Assembly (NCBI GenBank): GCA_016184115.1
Contig: JACPDH010000018.1
Location: 1 to 61,421 of the forward strand
Length of the DNA stretch: 61,421 nucleotides
Direction of reading: 5' to 3'
From: Acidobacteriota bacterium
GTDB lineage: Bacteria > Acidobacteriota > Thermoanaerobaculia > Gp7-AA8
Position numbers and translations under genes: made by a program. This document shows, piece after piece, positions 8,012-16,695 of this stretch. The notes beneath the pieces were generated by a model, which was given only the letters and a program-made list of their open reading frames with translations, searched no databases and was not told where the DNA came from. How positions within the stretch are numbered: position 1 is the first letter of the stretch; each line of letters begins with the position of its first letter.

Positions 8012-11000
8012 GTGGAACGCAACCCCGAGCTGATCCGGCAGATCCGTCGCAGCGTCGCGAAGACGCGCGAAGTGGCGGCCGTCCTCTCGCAACTCGACAC
8101 CGGGCGCGTCAACGTCACGAACGCCTCACCCGAGGCACGCGCGTTGCTGCTCGCCACGCTCGCTGAGGCGACGGGACGGCGCCTTGTGGTCGTCGTCCCG
8201 TCCGATGCCCGCCTTACCGAGCTCGAGCACTCGCTCCGGCTCTTTCACGAGCGAGGCGAGCGCGTGGTCGTCTATCCGGCGCCGTCGCTCTCGCCGTACC
8301 AGGACGTCGACCCGTCGCTCGCGGTGCAGCGCGACGAGATACGCGCGCTCGCGAGTCTCGTCGCCGGCGAGGTCGATGTCCTCGTCGTCCCGGCGCGCGC
8401 GCTCTACAACCGAGTTCCCGCCGCGGATGCGCTAGCTTCGCGCGTGCTGCAACTCGAAGCCGGAAGCGAGATCGACCCGCGCGCGTTCACGCAGAACCTC
8501 GTCGAGAACGGCTTCACGCGTACCGATCTGGTCGGCGAAGTCGGAGACTTCGCAGCACGCGGCGGGATCATCGACCTCTTCCCGCCGAATTACGAGCGCC
8601 CCGTACGCGTCGAGCTCTTCGGCGACACGATCGAGTCGATCCGGTGGTTCGAGAGCGACACGCAGCGATCGGGCGACGCCGTCGCGTCGGTCTCGATCGA
8701 TCCGCTCTTCCACTTCGACCTCTCGAAGAAGACGCGCGACGCGCTCGCCCGGCGACTCTCGGTCGACTTCAACGAACCGCTTTACAAGCGCGACCTCGCG
8801 GAGAAAATCGATCGCCTGCAGGAGACGGGTCGGTTCCCCGGAATCGAGTCTCTCGCGCACCTCGCCGCGGGGAGCGTCTCGCTGTCGGAGTTTCTCGCCT
8901 CACACGGCGATTGGCTCGTCGTGCCGATGGAACCGGGCGAGATCGAAGGCTCGCTCGACAAGTACGACCAGATGCTCCGCTCGGAGTACGAGGCCGCCGC
9001 CGCGCAAGGGCGCGCCGTCTATGCACCCGATCGGCTCCTGACTCCCCCCGACGCCGTCCACTCGTGGATCGGCTCCGCGCCGCTCGCACTTTCGTCCTTG
9101 CATTCGAGCGCCTCCGGCCGCGAGGAGATTCGCGTGCGCGCCACCGAAACGCCGCGCTTCGTGAACCGGCTCGGCGAGCTCGCCGGCGAGCTCGCAAAGG
9201 CGCGCGAGTCGGGGCTCCGCCCCGTCCTCTTCATCACGACCCGAGGGGGACGCGAGAAGGCGGAGCGCCTGCTGCGTGAATTCTCGATTCCATACGAAGA
9301 CGATCCGGCGACACCGGGAGACGCGCTTGCGGTGACCGGCGGCGCCCTCCCGGCAGGCTTCGTCTTCGACTCCGCGAAGCTCGCGGTGATTTCCGAATGG
9401 GACCTCTTCGATCCGCCCACGCACCGCAAGGCGGCTCCGAAGCGCCGGACGAGCGACGCGTTTCTCTCCGATCTGCGCGACCTCAAGATCGGCGACTTCG
9501 TCGTGCACGTCGACCACGGAGTCGGCGTCTTTCGCGGCCTCCAGCGCATCCCCTTCGGTGAAGCGGAGCGCGAAGTGATGGAGATCGAGTACTCGTCGAA
9601 AGGCAAGCTGCTGTTGCCGATGGAGAGCCTCCACCTCGTCCAGAAATACTCGGGCGGCGCCGACGCGCCACCGAAGCTCGATAAGTTAGGCGGAACGAGC
9701 TGGGCGCGCACCAAGGCCTCCGTGAAGAAGGCAATGCGCAACATGGCGGACGAGCTTCTCAAGCTCTATGCGACGCGCCGCATGATCGGAGGCCACGCGT
9801 TCGCGTCCGACACGCCTTGGCAAAAGGAGTTCGAGGACGCCTTCGAGTTCGACGAGACCGACGACCAGCAGGCGGCGATCGACGACGTGAAGAACGACAT
9901 GGAGTCGCGGAAGCCGATGGACCGCCTCCTCTGCGGCGACGTCGGATACGGCAAGACCGAGGTCGCGATGCGCGCCGCATTCAAAGCGGCGATGGACGGC
10001 CGTCAAGTCGCCGTGCTCGCGCCAACGACGATCCTCGCCTACCAGCACTACCGCACCTTCCTCCGGCGCTTCGCGTCGTTCCCCGTCCAGATCGAATTGA
10101 TGTCGCGCTTCCGCTCGCCGAAAGAACAGAAGGAGATCGCCGCAAAGATCGCCGTGGGCGAGATCGACATCCTCGTCGGAACGCACCGCCTCCTCTCGAA
10201 GGACATCGAATGGCGCGAACTCGGCCTCCTCGTCGTCGACGAGGAGCAGCGCTTCGGTGTCGCACAGAAGGAGCGGCTCAAGTCGTTCAAAAAGTCAGTC
10301 GACGTTCTCTCCATGTCCGCGACGCCGATCCCGCGCACCCTCAACATGTCGCTCACCGGGATCCGTGACATCAGCGTCATCGAGACACCGCCGAAAGACC
10401 GCCTCGCAATTCAGACCGCGATCGTCTCGTGGAACGACGAGTTGATCAGCGAGGCGATCCAGTTCGAGCTCGCACGCGGCGGCCAAGTCTTCTTCGTCCA
10501 TAACCGCGTCGACACGATCTTCGAGATGAAGCACTACCTCGAGACGCTGATCCCCGGTCTCCGCGTCGTCGTCGGCCACGGACAGATGGACGAGAAGGAG
10601 CTCGAGCGCTCGATGATGGCGTTCATAGAGCGCAAGCACGACGTCCTGCTCGCGACGACGATCATCGAGAACGGGATCGACATTCCGGCGTGCAACACGA
10701 TGCTGATCGCGCACGCGGAACGCTTCGGCCTCTCACAGCTCTACCAGCTGCGCGGGCGCGTCGGCCGCTCCGACCGTCTCGCCTTCTGCTACCTCCTCGT
10801 CCCTTCCGAAAAGGCACTCTCCGGCGACGCGCGCAAGCGTCTCGCGGCGATCCAGGAGTTCGCCGATCTCGGCGCCGGCTTCCGCATCGCGGCGCGCGAT
10901 CTCGAGATCCGCGGCTCGGGCAACATCCTCGGTGGGGAGCAGTCAGGGCAAATCGCGGCAGTCGGATTCGAGATGTACACGAAGCTGCTCGAAGAAGCGA

Positions 11001-11470
11001 TCGCCGAACTGCGCGGCGAGCCGATCGAAGAAGTCGTCGAGACCTCGATGAGTCTCGGCCTTAACATTTACATCCCGCGAGACTACGTCGCCGACGAGAA
11101 TCTCCGGATGATGTTCTACAAGAAGATCGCCTCGGCGAAAGACGAAGCGCGCCTGGGCGACATCCGCGGCGAGATGCGCGACCGCTTCGGCGCGATCCCC
11201 GAAGACGTCGATCGCCTACTCGACTTCGTGCGGCTCAAACTGCGCGCTCAGGCGATCGGCGTGCAAAGCGTTGCGCGCGAAGGGCGCCAGATTGCGCTGA
11301 AGTTCATGAGCAGCGCGAGAATCGACCCGAACCGGCTCCTGCTCCTGCTCAGCGAAATGCCACAGGCGAAGTTCTCTCCAAGCGGCGTGCTCTCCTTCGC
11401 AACGACCGAGAGTGGGACCGCGCTCATAGGCAGCATCGGCGATGTCCTCGGGCGGCTCGAAGCGGCGTAG
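8012..11470 (+). CDS. mfd: Transcription-repair coupling factor Mfd
   Basis: 1152 residues, the usual Mfd length. It releases RNA polymerase stalled at lesions and recruits UvrA. The N-terminal third is the UvrB-homology module. The CarD-like RNA-polymerase interaction domain begins near residue 490 with GDFVVHVDHGVGVFRGL. The RecG-like translocase follows with Walker A GDVGYGKTEVA near 642, the DEEQ box and SATPIPRTL, and later the QLRGRVGRS motif VI. The TRCF C-terminal domain follows. GTG start. It directly follows vapC with a 3-nt gap and its 3' end overlaps the next reading frame by 29 nt. Nothing is missing. Confidence 0.97.
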   Translation: MERNPELIRQIRRSVAKTREVAAVLSQLDTGRVNVTNASPEARALLLATLAEATGRRLVVVVPSDARLTELEHSLRLFHERGERVVVYPAPSLSPYQDVDPSLAVQRDEIRALASLVAGEVDVLVVPARALYNRVPAADALASRVLQLEAGSEIDPRAFTQNLVENGFTRTDLVGEVGDFAARGGIIDLFPPNYERPVRVELFGDTIESIRWFESDTQRSGDAVASVSIDPLFHFDLSKKTRDALARRLSVDFNEPLYKRDLAEKIDRLQETGRFPGIESLAHLAAGSVSLSEFLASHGDWLVVPMEPGEIEGSLDKYDQMLRSEYEAAAAQGRAVYAPDRLLTPPDAVHSWIGSAPLALSSLHSSASGREEIRVRATETPRFVNRLGELAGELAKARESGLRPVLFITTRGGREKAERLLREFSIPYEDDPATPGDALAVTGGALPAGFVFDSAKLAVISEWDLFDPPTHRKAAPKRRTSDAFLSDLRDLKIGDFVVHVDHGVGVFRGLQRIPFGEAEREVMEIEYSSKGKLLLPMESLHLVQKYSGGADAPPKLDKLGGTSWARTKASVKKAMRNMADELLKLYATRRMIGGHAFASDTPWQKEFEDAFEFDETDDQQAAIDDVKNDMESRKPMDRLLCGDVGYGKTEVAMRAAFKAAMDGRQVAVLAPTTILAYQHYRTFLRRFASFPVQIELMSRFRSPKEQKEIAAKIAVGEIDILVGTHRLLSKDIEWRELGLLVVDEEQRFGVAQKERLKSFKKSVDVLSMSATPIPRTLNMSLTGIRDISVIETPPKDRLAIQTAIVSWNDELISEAIQFELARGGQVFFVHNRVDTIFEMKHYLETLIPGLRVVVGHGQMDEKELERSMMAFIERKHDVLLATTIIENGIDIPACNTMLIAHAERFGLSQLYQLRGRVGRSDRLAFCYLLVPSEKALSGDARKRLAAIQEFADLGAGFRIAARDLEIRGSGNILGGEQSGQIAAVGFEMYTKLLEEAIAELRGEPIEEVVETSMSLGLNIYIPRDYVADENLRMMFYKKIASAKDEARLGDIRGEMRDRFGAIPEDVDRLLDFVRLKLRAQAIGVQSVAREGRQIALKFMSSARIDPNRLLLLLSEMPQAKFSPSGVLSFATTESGTALIGSIGDVLGRLEAA

Positions 11471-12458
11471 CGCGATTGCGGAATTCGAAATCCCAAATCC
11501 TCCTGATGTAAACTCCCTCCGACTGAAATCGCCTCGGAAGCCGGCCCTGAAACCCACTCGCACACTCTCCATCCTCGCCGCCGCGATCGTCGTGATCGTC
11601 ACGGGAGGAGCGTGTCGTGAGAAGGTCGACAAGGTGCCGCCTGGCGTGATCGCTCGGGTCGGGACCCGCATGGTCAGCGTGGAAGACTTCAAGCACTACT
11701 TGAAGCGCAACACCGGCACCGAGCTCGCGCAGATTGCTCCAGTCGCCGCAAGCCCGCTGCTCGACCAGTACGTGAATGAGCTTCTCCTTTCGGAGTACGC
11801 CGCGGCCCGGAATCTCGACGTCGACGCGGAGAAGGTCACCGAGGCCGTGCGAAAAGACCCTGGCTCGACCTTGACTGAAAAGCGAGACGAGCTGCGGCGC
11901 GTACGGCTCATGGCAGAGCTCACGACAACGGTCGAGAGACCGGGAGACGAAGAGGTTCGGAAGTTCTACGCGGAGCATCAAGGAGAGTTCCGGCAGGAAG
12001 AGCAAGCACGCGTCCGCCAGATTCTGGTTCGTGACGAGGCGACTGCGAACAAGATCCTCTCCGAGTTGCGCGCCGGTGCCGACTTCGAGGAGCTCTCGAA
12101 GAAACACTCCACCGCTCCGAATGCCAGCCGGGGAGGTGAGATTGGCTTCATCGCTCGCGGCCAGCTTCCCCCCATCTTCGAGCAGGCAATCTTTCCCCTC
12201 AATCCCGGCCAGTTCAGCGGCGTCGTCGCAAGCGATAACGTGTTCCTGATCTTCAAAGTCGTAGAGCGCTCAGCCGCGGGCTCGATCGCCTATGAAGACG
12301 TCAAGGAGACGATTCGCATCCGCCTCGAAGCCGAGAATCTCGACAAGAAAGTCACCGAGACCCTGCGGGGCGCCATGAAGCAGTTCCCGGTAACCATTCT
12401 GACCAAACGGGTTCCGTTCCCCTATACCGGTATCTATCCGCGCGTCGCGAACGAATAA
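11442..12458 (+). CDS. PpiC/parvulin-type peptidyl-prolyl isomerase, lipoprotein
   Basis: Up to 338 residues. A hydrophobic leader LSILAAAIVVIVTGGAC places a lipobox Cys near residue 58 of the long form. The first ATG lies inside mfd, and the true start may be a non-ATG codon near 11530-11545, because only the segment before ACREK looks like a signal peptide. The body has a SurA-like N-terminal helical region. A rotamase domain follows with RVRQILVRDEATA, FEELSKKHS, GGEIGFIARGQLPPIFEQAIF and a QFSGVV...FLIFKV end. It would act at the periplasmic face on outer-membrane protein folding. A second related gene follows, and the two probably form a unit with mfd. Confidence 0.85.
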   Translation: MSSGGSKRRSAIAEFEIPNPPDVNSLRLKSPRKPALKPTRTLSILAAAIVVIVTGGACREKVDKVPPGVIARVGTRMVSVEDFKHYLKRNTGTELAQIAPVAASPLLDQYVNELLLSEYAAARNLDVDAEKVTEAVRKDPGSTLTEKRDELRRVRLMAELTTTVERPGDEEVRKFYAEHQGEFRQEEQARVRQILVRDEATANKILSELRAGADFEELSKKHSTAPNASRGGEIGFIARGQLPPIFEQAIFPLNPGQFSGVVASDNVFLIFKVVERSAAGSIAYEDVKETIRIRLEAENLDKKVTETLRGAMKQFPVTILTKRVPFPYTGIYPRVANE

Positions 12459-12537
12459 GAGCCGCCCCGCGCGTGTTTGCGGATCCGTCCGGAACAACGA
12501 AAATCCGCCCGGAGACGGGCCGGTCAGGATCTTGAAA

Positions 12538-13536
12538 ATGACAAAGAACAGATTTCTCCTCGCGGCCACCCTCACCCTGTTCACCGTCTCGGCCTCTGCC
12601 GAAGTGGTGGAAGCGATCGTTGCCCGCGTCGGCGACCGAATCATCACCCGTACGCAGTACAGCGACCGGATGCGCGCGGCCTACATCGAGATCGATCGCG
12701 CATCCGCAACTCCGGACGAGGCCGCGGCGCGCAAAAAGCGGACCTATGACGGGCTTCTCGACGAGATGGTCGAAGAGCTCGTGATCAAGGACCGGGCCGA
12801 CCGGCTCAACATCACAATCAGCGAGCCCGAACTGAAGGAAGCGGTCAACCGCCTCAAGGCGCAGTATGGAATCAGCAGCGACGACGCGTTCGAGGCCTCG
12901 CTGAAGGAAGCTGGTCTCACCAAAACGCAGATGGAGGCGCGCCTTCGCGAGACGCTGCTGACGAACAAGGTCTTTGGTCGAGAGCTTCGCTCGCGCGCCG
13001 AGCTCACCGACAAAGAGCTCAAGGCACGATATGAGCGCGAAAAGGAGCAGTATCGCCTCCCCGAACGCGCCGAGATACGCGAGATCGTCGTGACGATTCC
13101 CGAAGGAGCGACGGGCCTCGTCGCCGTAGAGAAGCAGGGAATGGCGGACGAGCTCGGCAAGCAGGCCCGCGCCGGCTCCGACTTCGCGAAACTGGCATCC
13201 CAGTTTTCCGACGCAGCCACCAAAGCCGACGGAGGACTTCTCGGCGAGGTAAAGAAGGGTGAGCTGATCGCGGAGCTCGACAAGGCCATCTTCACGGCGA
13301 ATACGGGTGACGTCGTCGGTCCGATTACGACGCAGTTCGGCTACCACATTCTCAAGATCGAGAAACGAATGGACGCTGAGCTCCCCGGTTTCGAAGCGGT
13401 GAAGGAACAGCTTCGCAAGGATGCGAGTGAAGAGACCTTCCAGCGCGACTACAAGGCCTACGTCGAGAATCTCCGCAAGGAAGCCTACATCGTGACGTTC
13501 CCGGAGAACATTCCGACGCTGAACGCGTCGAATTGA
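12538..13536 (+). CDS. surA: SurA-like periplasmic chaperone / peptidyl-prolyl isomerase
   Basis: About 332 residues with a short Sec signal peptide cleaved after SASA. The SurA N-terminal chaperone module begins EVVEAIVARVGDRIITRTQYSDRM. A single parvulin domain follows (RAEIREIVVTI, DFAKLASQFSDAATKADGG, LGEVKKGELI, GPITTQFGYHILKIEKR). Classical SurA has two parvulin domains, so this is the shorter, single-domain form common outside Enterobacteria. ATG 12538 is preferred; a TTG two codons earlier is in frame. It assists outer-membrane protein folding in the periplasm. The stop codon touches heptad repeat D. Confidence 0.88.
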   Translation: MTKNRFLLAATLTLFTVSASAEVVEAIVARVGDRIITRTQYSDRMRAAYIEIDRASATPDEAAARKKRTYDGLLDEMVEELVIKDRADRLNITISEPELKEAVNRLKAQYGISSDDAFEASLKEAGLTKTQMEARLRETLLTNKVFGRELRSRAELTDKELKARYEREKEQYRLPERAEIREIVVTIPEGATGLVAVEKQGMADELGKQARAGSDFAKLASQFSDAATKADGGLLGEVKKGELIAELDKAIFTANTGDVVGPITTQFGYHILKIEKRMDAELPGFEAVKEQLRKDASEETFQRDYKAYVENLRKEAYIVTFPENIPTLNASN

Positions 13537-13614
13537 GAATGAAGCATTGAGAATTGAGAGGTGGCGGCTGAATGGGTGGCGCCCGTTCAGCCGCCACCTC
13601 TCAATTCTCAATGC
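13530..13614. repeat. Heptad inverted repeat D (GAATTGA arms)
   Basis: Arms 13544-13572 and 13586-13614 are perfectly complementary over 29 nt with a 13-nt loop. The distal part of the arm is a degenerate 7-mer run (GAATTGA, GAATGAA, GCATTGA, GAATTGA), and the proximal part is GC-rich. The run already starts across the surA stop codon. It likely acts as a transcript end or stabilising hairpin. Confidence 0.75.
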
Positions 13615-13683
13615 AAGATTTCGCCTCGCCGAGGTACCATCTCTCCCGCGTGCTCCCCTCCCTCTCTCCTCTGACCACGAGAG

Positions 13684-14436
13684 ATGAACGAACTTGAACG
13701 TGTCATTGAGGACATCGAAGGAATCGACGCGCCCGAGCGCGTCGTCGTATTAACCGGAGCAGGTGTGTCCGCCGAGAGCGGCGTCCCGACGTTCCGCGGC
13801 GCAGGAGGGCTCTGGAAGGACTTCCGGCCCGAAGAGCTGGCGACGCCTGAGGCGTTCGCGCGCGATCCACTGCTCGTCTGGCAATGGTACGAGTGGCGGC
13901 GCGACCTGATCCGCGCTGCGCAGCCGAACGACGCACACGCGGCACTCGCATGGTTCGAACGTGAGGTCGAGGGGGCGTGTGGGTACTCGCTCGTTACCCA
14001 GAATGTCGACGGTCTCCATCGCCGCGCCGGGTCGCGACGGCTCCTCGAGATCCACGGCAACATGTTTCGCGCGCGCTGCATCCGCGAAGGGACAAGGCGC
14101 GAGTTTCCCGATTCTCCGGCCGAGCTGCCGCCACGTTGCACGTGCGGATCTCTGCTTCGACCCGATGTCGTCTGGTTCGGCGAACCGATCGATCTGATCG
14201 CCGACGCGATGTCGGAAGCCTCCGCCGCCGATGTGATGCTGGTCATCGGAACGTCAGGGACGGTCTACCCTGCGGCGGGGCTCGTCTCGCTCGTGCGAGG
14301 CGGGATGACGATCGAGATCAACCCCGACGAAACGCCGCTGAGCGGCGCATTCTCGTCGTCGATCCGATCGTCGGCGACGGCGGCAACGCGCGCCGTTCTC
14401 GAAGCACTCGCCCGGAGGCTCGCATCATGCCGCTGA
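13684..14436 (+). CDS. cobB: NAD-dependent protein deacylase, sirtuin (CobB class)
   Basis: 250 residues. Removes acyl groups from lysine using NAD+. Rossmann motifs are GAGVSAESGVPTFRG and TQNVDGLHRRAG; the catalytic His follows in LEIHGN; the end of the fold has GTSGTVYPAAG and EINPDE. Tyr69 and Arg72 (WYEWRR) match the YxxR pair that lets class III sirtuins accept succinyl and malonyl groups, so desuccinylase activity is plausible. The zinc site is odd: Cys132 is followed by IRE where a CxxC is expected, then Cys152 and Cys154 in CTC, leaving three cysteines instead of four. It overlaps radC by 10 nt. Confidence 0.92.
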   Translation: MNELERVIEDIEGIDAPERVVVLTGAGVSAESGVPTFRGAGGLWKDFRPEELATPEAFARDPLLVWQWYEWRRDLIRAAQPNDAHAALAWFEREVEGACGYSLVTQNVDGLHRRAGSRRLLEIHGNMFRARCIREGTRREFPDSPAELPPRCTCGSLLRPDVVWFGEPIDLIADAMSEASAADVMLVIGTSGTVYPAAGLVSLVRGGMTIEINPDETPLSGAFSSSIRSSATAATRAVLEALARRLASCR

Positions 14437-15104
14437 GGATTGCCGACCTTCCCCTCGACGAGCGGCCACGCGAGCGACTCTTCCGTCACGGACCCCAGAC
14501 ACTCTCCGACGCGGAGCTCGTGGCGCTCCTGCTCGGATCCGGCACGGCGGGCGCGAGTGCGATCGACGTCGCTCGCTCCCTGCTCGGCGACGGGCTCGTA
14601 CGAATGTCACGGCGCGACTGGAGCCTCGCGCGACGCGAGCGTGGCGTCGGTGCGGCGAAGGCCGCCCGCCTCGCTGCCGCGTTCGAGTTAGGCCGCCGTC
14701 TCGCCGCACACACCGATGGCGATCGCGACCCCGTGCGCGACCCGATCGGCATCGCCCGAAGCCTCGTTCACCGCTACGGCCACTACGACCAGGAGCGGCT
14801 CGGCGCCGTCTTCCTCGATGCGAAAAACCGCCCCATCCGCGAGCGCGAGATCTACGTCGGCACCGTCAACGCCACGACCGTTTCGACGCGAGACATCCTT
14901 CGCATCGCTCTCGACGAAGGCGCCGTCTCCGTCGTCATCTTCCACAACCACCCCTCCGGCGACCCCTCTCCGTCCGGAGACGACCTCCTCTTCACCCGCC
15001 AGATGGTCGAGGCCGGCAAGCTCCTCGGCATCGAAGTCGTCGATCACCTGATCATCGGATTGAACAAGTTCGTGTCGCTGAAGCAGAGGGGGGTGATTCT
15101 GTGA
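14427..15104 (+). CDS. radC: RadC-family JAB/MPN protein
   Basis: 225 residues. An N-terminal helix-hairpin-helix part (LSDAELVALLLGSGTAG) is followed by a JAB/MPN domain with the metal motif HNHPSGDPSPSGDD and an upstream Glu in REREIYVGTVN. Family members (ComM/RadC/DUF2466) have a metalloprotease-like fold; a role in DNA repair is doubtful, so only the fold is claimed. ATG 14427 was chosen because it begins at the conserved MPLRIADLPLDERPRERL N-terminus and overlaps the cobB end, giving translational coupling. A longer in-frame extension upstream runs through cobB and is not coding in that frame. Confidence 0.92.
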   Translation: MPLRIADLPLDERPRERLFRHGPQTLSDAELVALLLGSGTAGASAIDVARSLLGDGLVRMSRRDWSLARRERGVGAAKAARLAAAFELGRRLAAHTDGDRDPVRDPIGIARSLVHRYGHYDQERLGAVFLDAKNRPIREREIYVGTVNATTVSTRDILRIALDEGAVSVVIFHNHPSGDPSPSGDDLLFTRQMVEAGKLLGIEVVDHLIIGLNKFVSLKQRGVIL

Positions 15105-15147
15105 GGCAGAAGAAAGGTCATAGGTCAAAGGCAGGCACCTGGTGTTC

Positions 15148-15373
15148 CGTCGCGTAGCGACGACATACGTTAGCCCCCGGTGGCGAGCCCGCGAAGCAGG
15201 CGATGCTACCGGGGGGAACACGTCGACGAAAATTGTCGCGCCGCGTAGCGGCGCCGGATCTTCCGCCGCTACGCGGCGGGGAGGATTCTCCCGCCTCGCT
15301 TCCCCCGGTTCCCTCGTCCCCGCTTCGCGGGGCTCGGTCACCGGGGGCTACGATACGTCGTCGCTACGCGACG
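15148..15373. repeat. Nested palindrome with CGC-GTA-GCG hairpin units
   Basis: Outer arms 15148-15190 and 15328-15373 are complementary over about 40 nt with few mismatches. Inside and within the arms are small perfect hairpins built on one theme: CGTCGC-GTA-GCGACG, CGCCGC-GTA-GCGGCG, CCGCCGC-TAC-GCGGCGG and CCCCGC-TTC-GCGGGG. The architecture resembles REP/BIME clusters. No transposase is adjacent. Confidence 0.7.
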
Positions 15374-15448
15374 AAGGGACGCAATCCGCTATCTACTCTG
15401 GCTCACAGCCTGAGGGCTGTCGTTCGCCTGCTTTCGCCTCTCGTCCCC

Positions 15449-15481
15449 AAAAAAGGCGGAGGGGCTCACCGCCCCTCCGCC
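15449..15481 (-). terminator. Intrinsic terminator of ilvE
   Basis: On the minus strand an 11-bp stem GGCGGAGGGGC/GCCCCTCCGCC with a 5-nt loop (plus-strand 15455-15481) is followed by six T residues (15449-15454). It lies 36 nt past the ilvE stop, a classical rho-independent terminator. Confidence 0.85.
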
Positions 15482-15516
15482 TGCTTTGACCTCTGACCTA
15501 TGACCTTTGACCTGCC

Positions 15517-16470
15517 TTACGTCGCCGCCAACGCCACCTTCTTCGCCGGAACGACGGGTGTCAGCCAGTGGTATCGGTCCTCGACCTCACCGGTGATGTA
15601 GTCGAAGAAGGCCTTCTGGATCTTTTCGGTGACGGGGCCGCGACGGCCTGCGCCAATCGTGATGCGGTCAATCGAGCGGATCGGCGTGACTTCCGCCGCA
15701 GTGCCGGTGAAGAACACTTCGTCGGCAACGTAGAGAAACTCGCGCGGGATGTCCTGTTCGATCACCTTGAAGCCAAGATCTTTGGCGATCGTCAGGATCG
15801 AGTCGCGCGTGATGCCAGGCAGCACCGAGGCTCCGAGCGTCGGCGTGTAGATGATGTCGTTACGGACGATGAAGATGTTCTCGCCCGAGCCCTCGCTGAC
15901 GTAACCACGAACGTCGAGCGCGATTCCTTCTGAGTAGCCATCCGCGTCCGCCTCGAGGCGGATCAGCTGCGAGTTGAGGTAATTGCCGGTCGCCTTCGCC
16001 ATCGCGGGGAATGTGTTAGGCGCCATGCGCTCCCACGACGCGACGCGCACGTCGACGCCCTGCTCGAGCGCTTCTTTACCGAGGTACTTCCCCCACTCCC
16101 ATGCGGCGATGCAGACGTCGACCGGGCAGTTGCCGGGAAAGACACCAAGCGAATGGAAACCGCGATAGACGAGCGGGCGGAGATAGCAGCTCTCGAATCC
16201 ATTGGCCAGAACGGTGTCGATGCATGCCTGATTGAACTCTTCAGGCGTGTACGGAATCGCCATGCGGTAGATTTTCGCGCTGTCAAAAATGCGGCGTGTG
16301 TGCTCGCGAAGCCGGAAGATCGCGGAGCCCTGCTTCGTCTTGTAGCAGCGGACTCCCTCGAAGACGCCGGATCCGTAGTGAATGACATGGGAGAGGATGT
16401 GGATTCGGGCATCGGCGAAATCGACAAGCCGCCCGTTCATCCAGATTGTCTTGACTTCTTCGAAGGGCAT
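15517..16470 (-). CDS. ilvE: Branched-chain amino acid aminotransferase
   Basis: 317 residues of a fold-type IV PLP aminotransferase that makes valine, leucine and isoleucine from their 2-oxo acids with glutamate. It shows [19 protein letters not shown], the PLP Lys159 in MAKATGN, and the signature [23 protein letters not shown] at 16470 was chosen over an upstream ATG at 16521 because GGAGG sits 5 nt before it and the protein then begins [14 protein letters not shown], the usual family start. It has its own promoter and terminator, so it is monocistronic. Confidence 0.95.
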   Translation of the reverse strand: MPFEEVKTIWMNGRLVDFADARIHILSHVIHYGSGVFEGVRCYKTKQGSAIFRLREHTRRIFDSAKIYRMAIPYTPEEFNQACIDTVLANGFESCYLRPLVYRGFHSLGVFPGNCPVDVCIAAWEWGKYLGKEALEQGVDVRVASWERMAPNTFPAMAKATGNYLNSQLIRLEADADGYSEGIALDVRGYVSEGSGENIFIVRNDIIYTPTLGASVLPGITRDSILTIAKDLGFKVIEQDIPREFLYVADEVFFTGTAAEVTPIRSIDRITIGAGRRGPVTEKIQKAFFDYITGEVEDRYHWLTPVVPAKKVALAAT

Positions 16471-16510
16471 GGAAGCCTCCAGGGGGTCGATGGGAGTGAG
16501 GACAGGGCTC

Positions 16511-16582
16511 GCGCAGTGCAAACCCGGGTAGCGCGGTGCAAACCCGGGCGCGAGTATAGTTTCGGCCGTTTTTCGAAGTCAA
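16511..16582 (-). promoter_or_regulatory. ilvE promoter with tandem operator-like repeats
   Basis: On the minus strand, -35 TTGACT (plus 16577-16582) and -10 TATACT (plus 16553-16558) are spaced by 18 nt. Two copies of GTGCAAACCCGGG (within 16511-16528 and 16531-16548; 20-nt period) cover the predicted start and early leader, as an operator or a duplicated leader element would. Confidence 0.65.
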
Positions 16583-16695
16583 CGTCGCATCACGCCGCGC
16601 CACCAGCGCTTTTGCGGCACGTTTCGGTCGCGTATCATGCGCACGCCTCCGTGGCGCGCCAGATCGCCGCGGAAGTCGCGAGGAACAGGTCGAAA

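Larger units (their letters stand above)
15113..15516. repeat. Heptad repeat E: GGTCANA arms enclosing other palindromes
   Basis: A left arm (15113-15135) carries GGTCATA, GGTCAAA, GGCAGG. A longer right arm (15480-15516) is its complement with more copies (minus-strand reading GGTCAAA, GGTCATA, GGTCAGA, GGTCAAA, GCAGG). The left arm begins 8 nt after the radC stop and the right arm ends at the ilvE stop, so the element fills the whole convergent gap and encloses about 345 nt of further palindromes. The 15374-15448 part holds nothing else recognised. Confidence 0.65.

Noticed and set aside
13977-14426. In-frame upstream extension of radC
   Set aside because: Runs through cobB in another frame; radC homology begins at 14427.
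16153-16695. In-frame upstream extension of the SDR gene
   Set aside because: It is antisense to ilvE and its promoter; the SDR fold starts at 16696.
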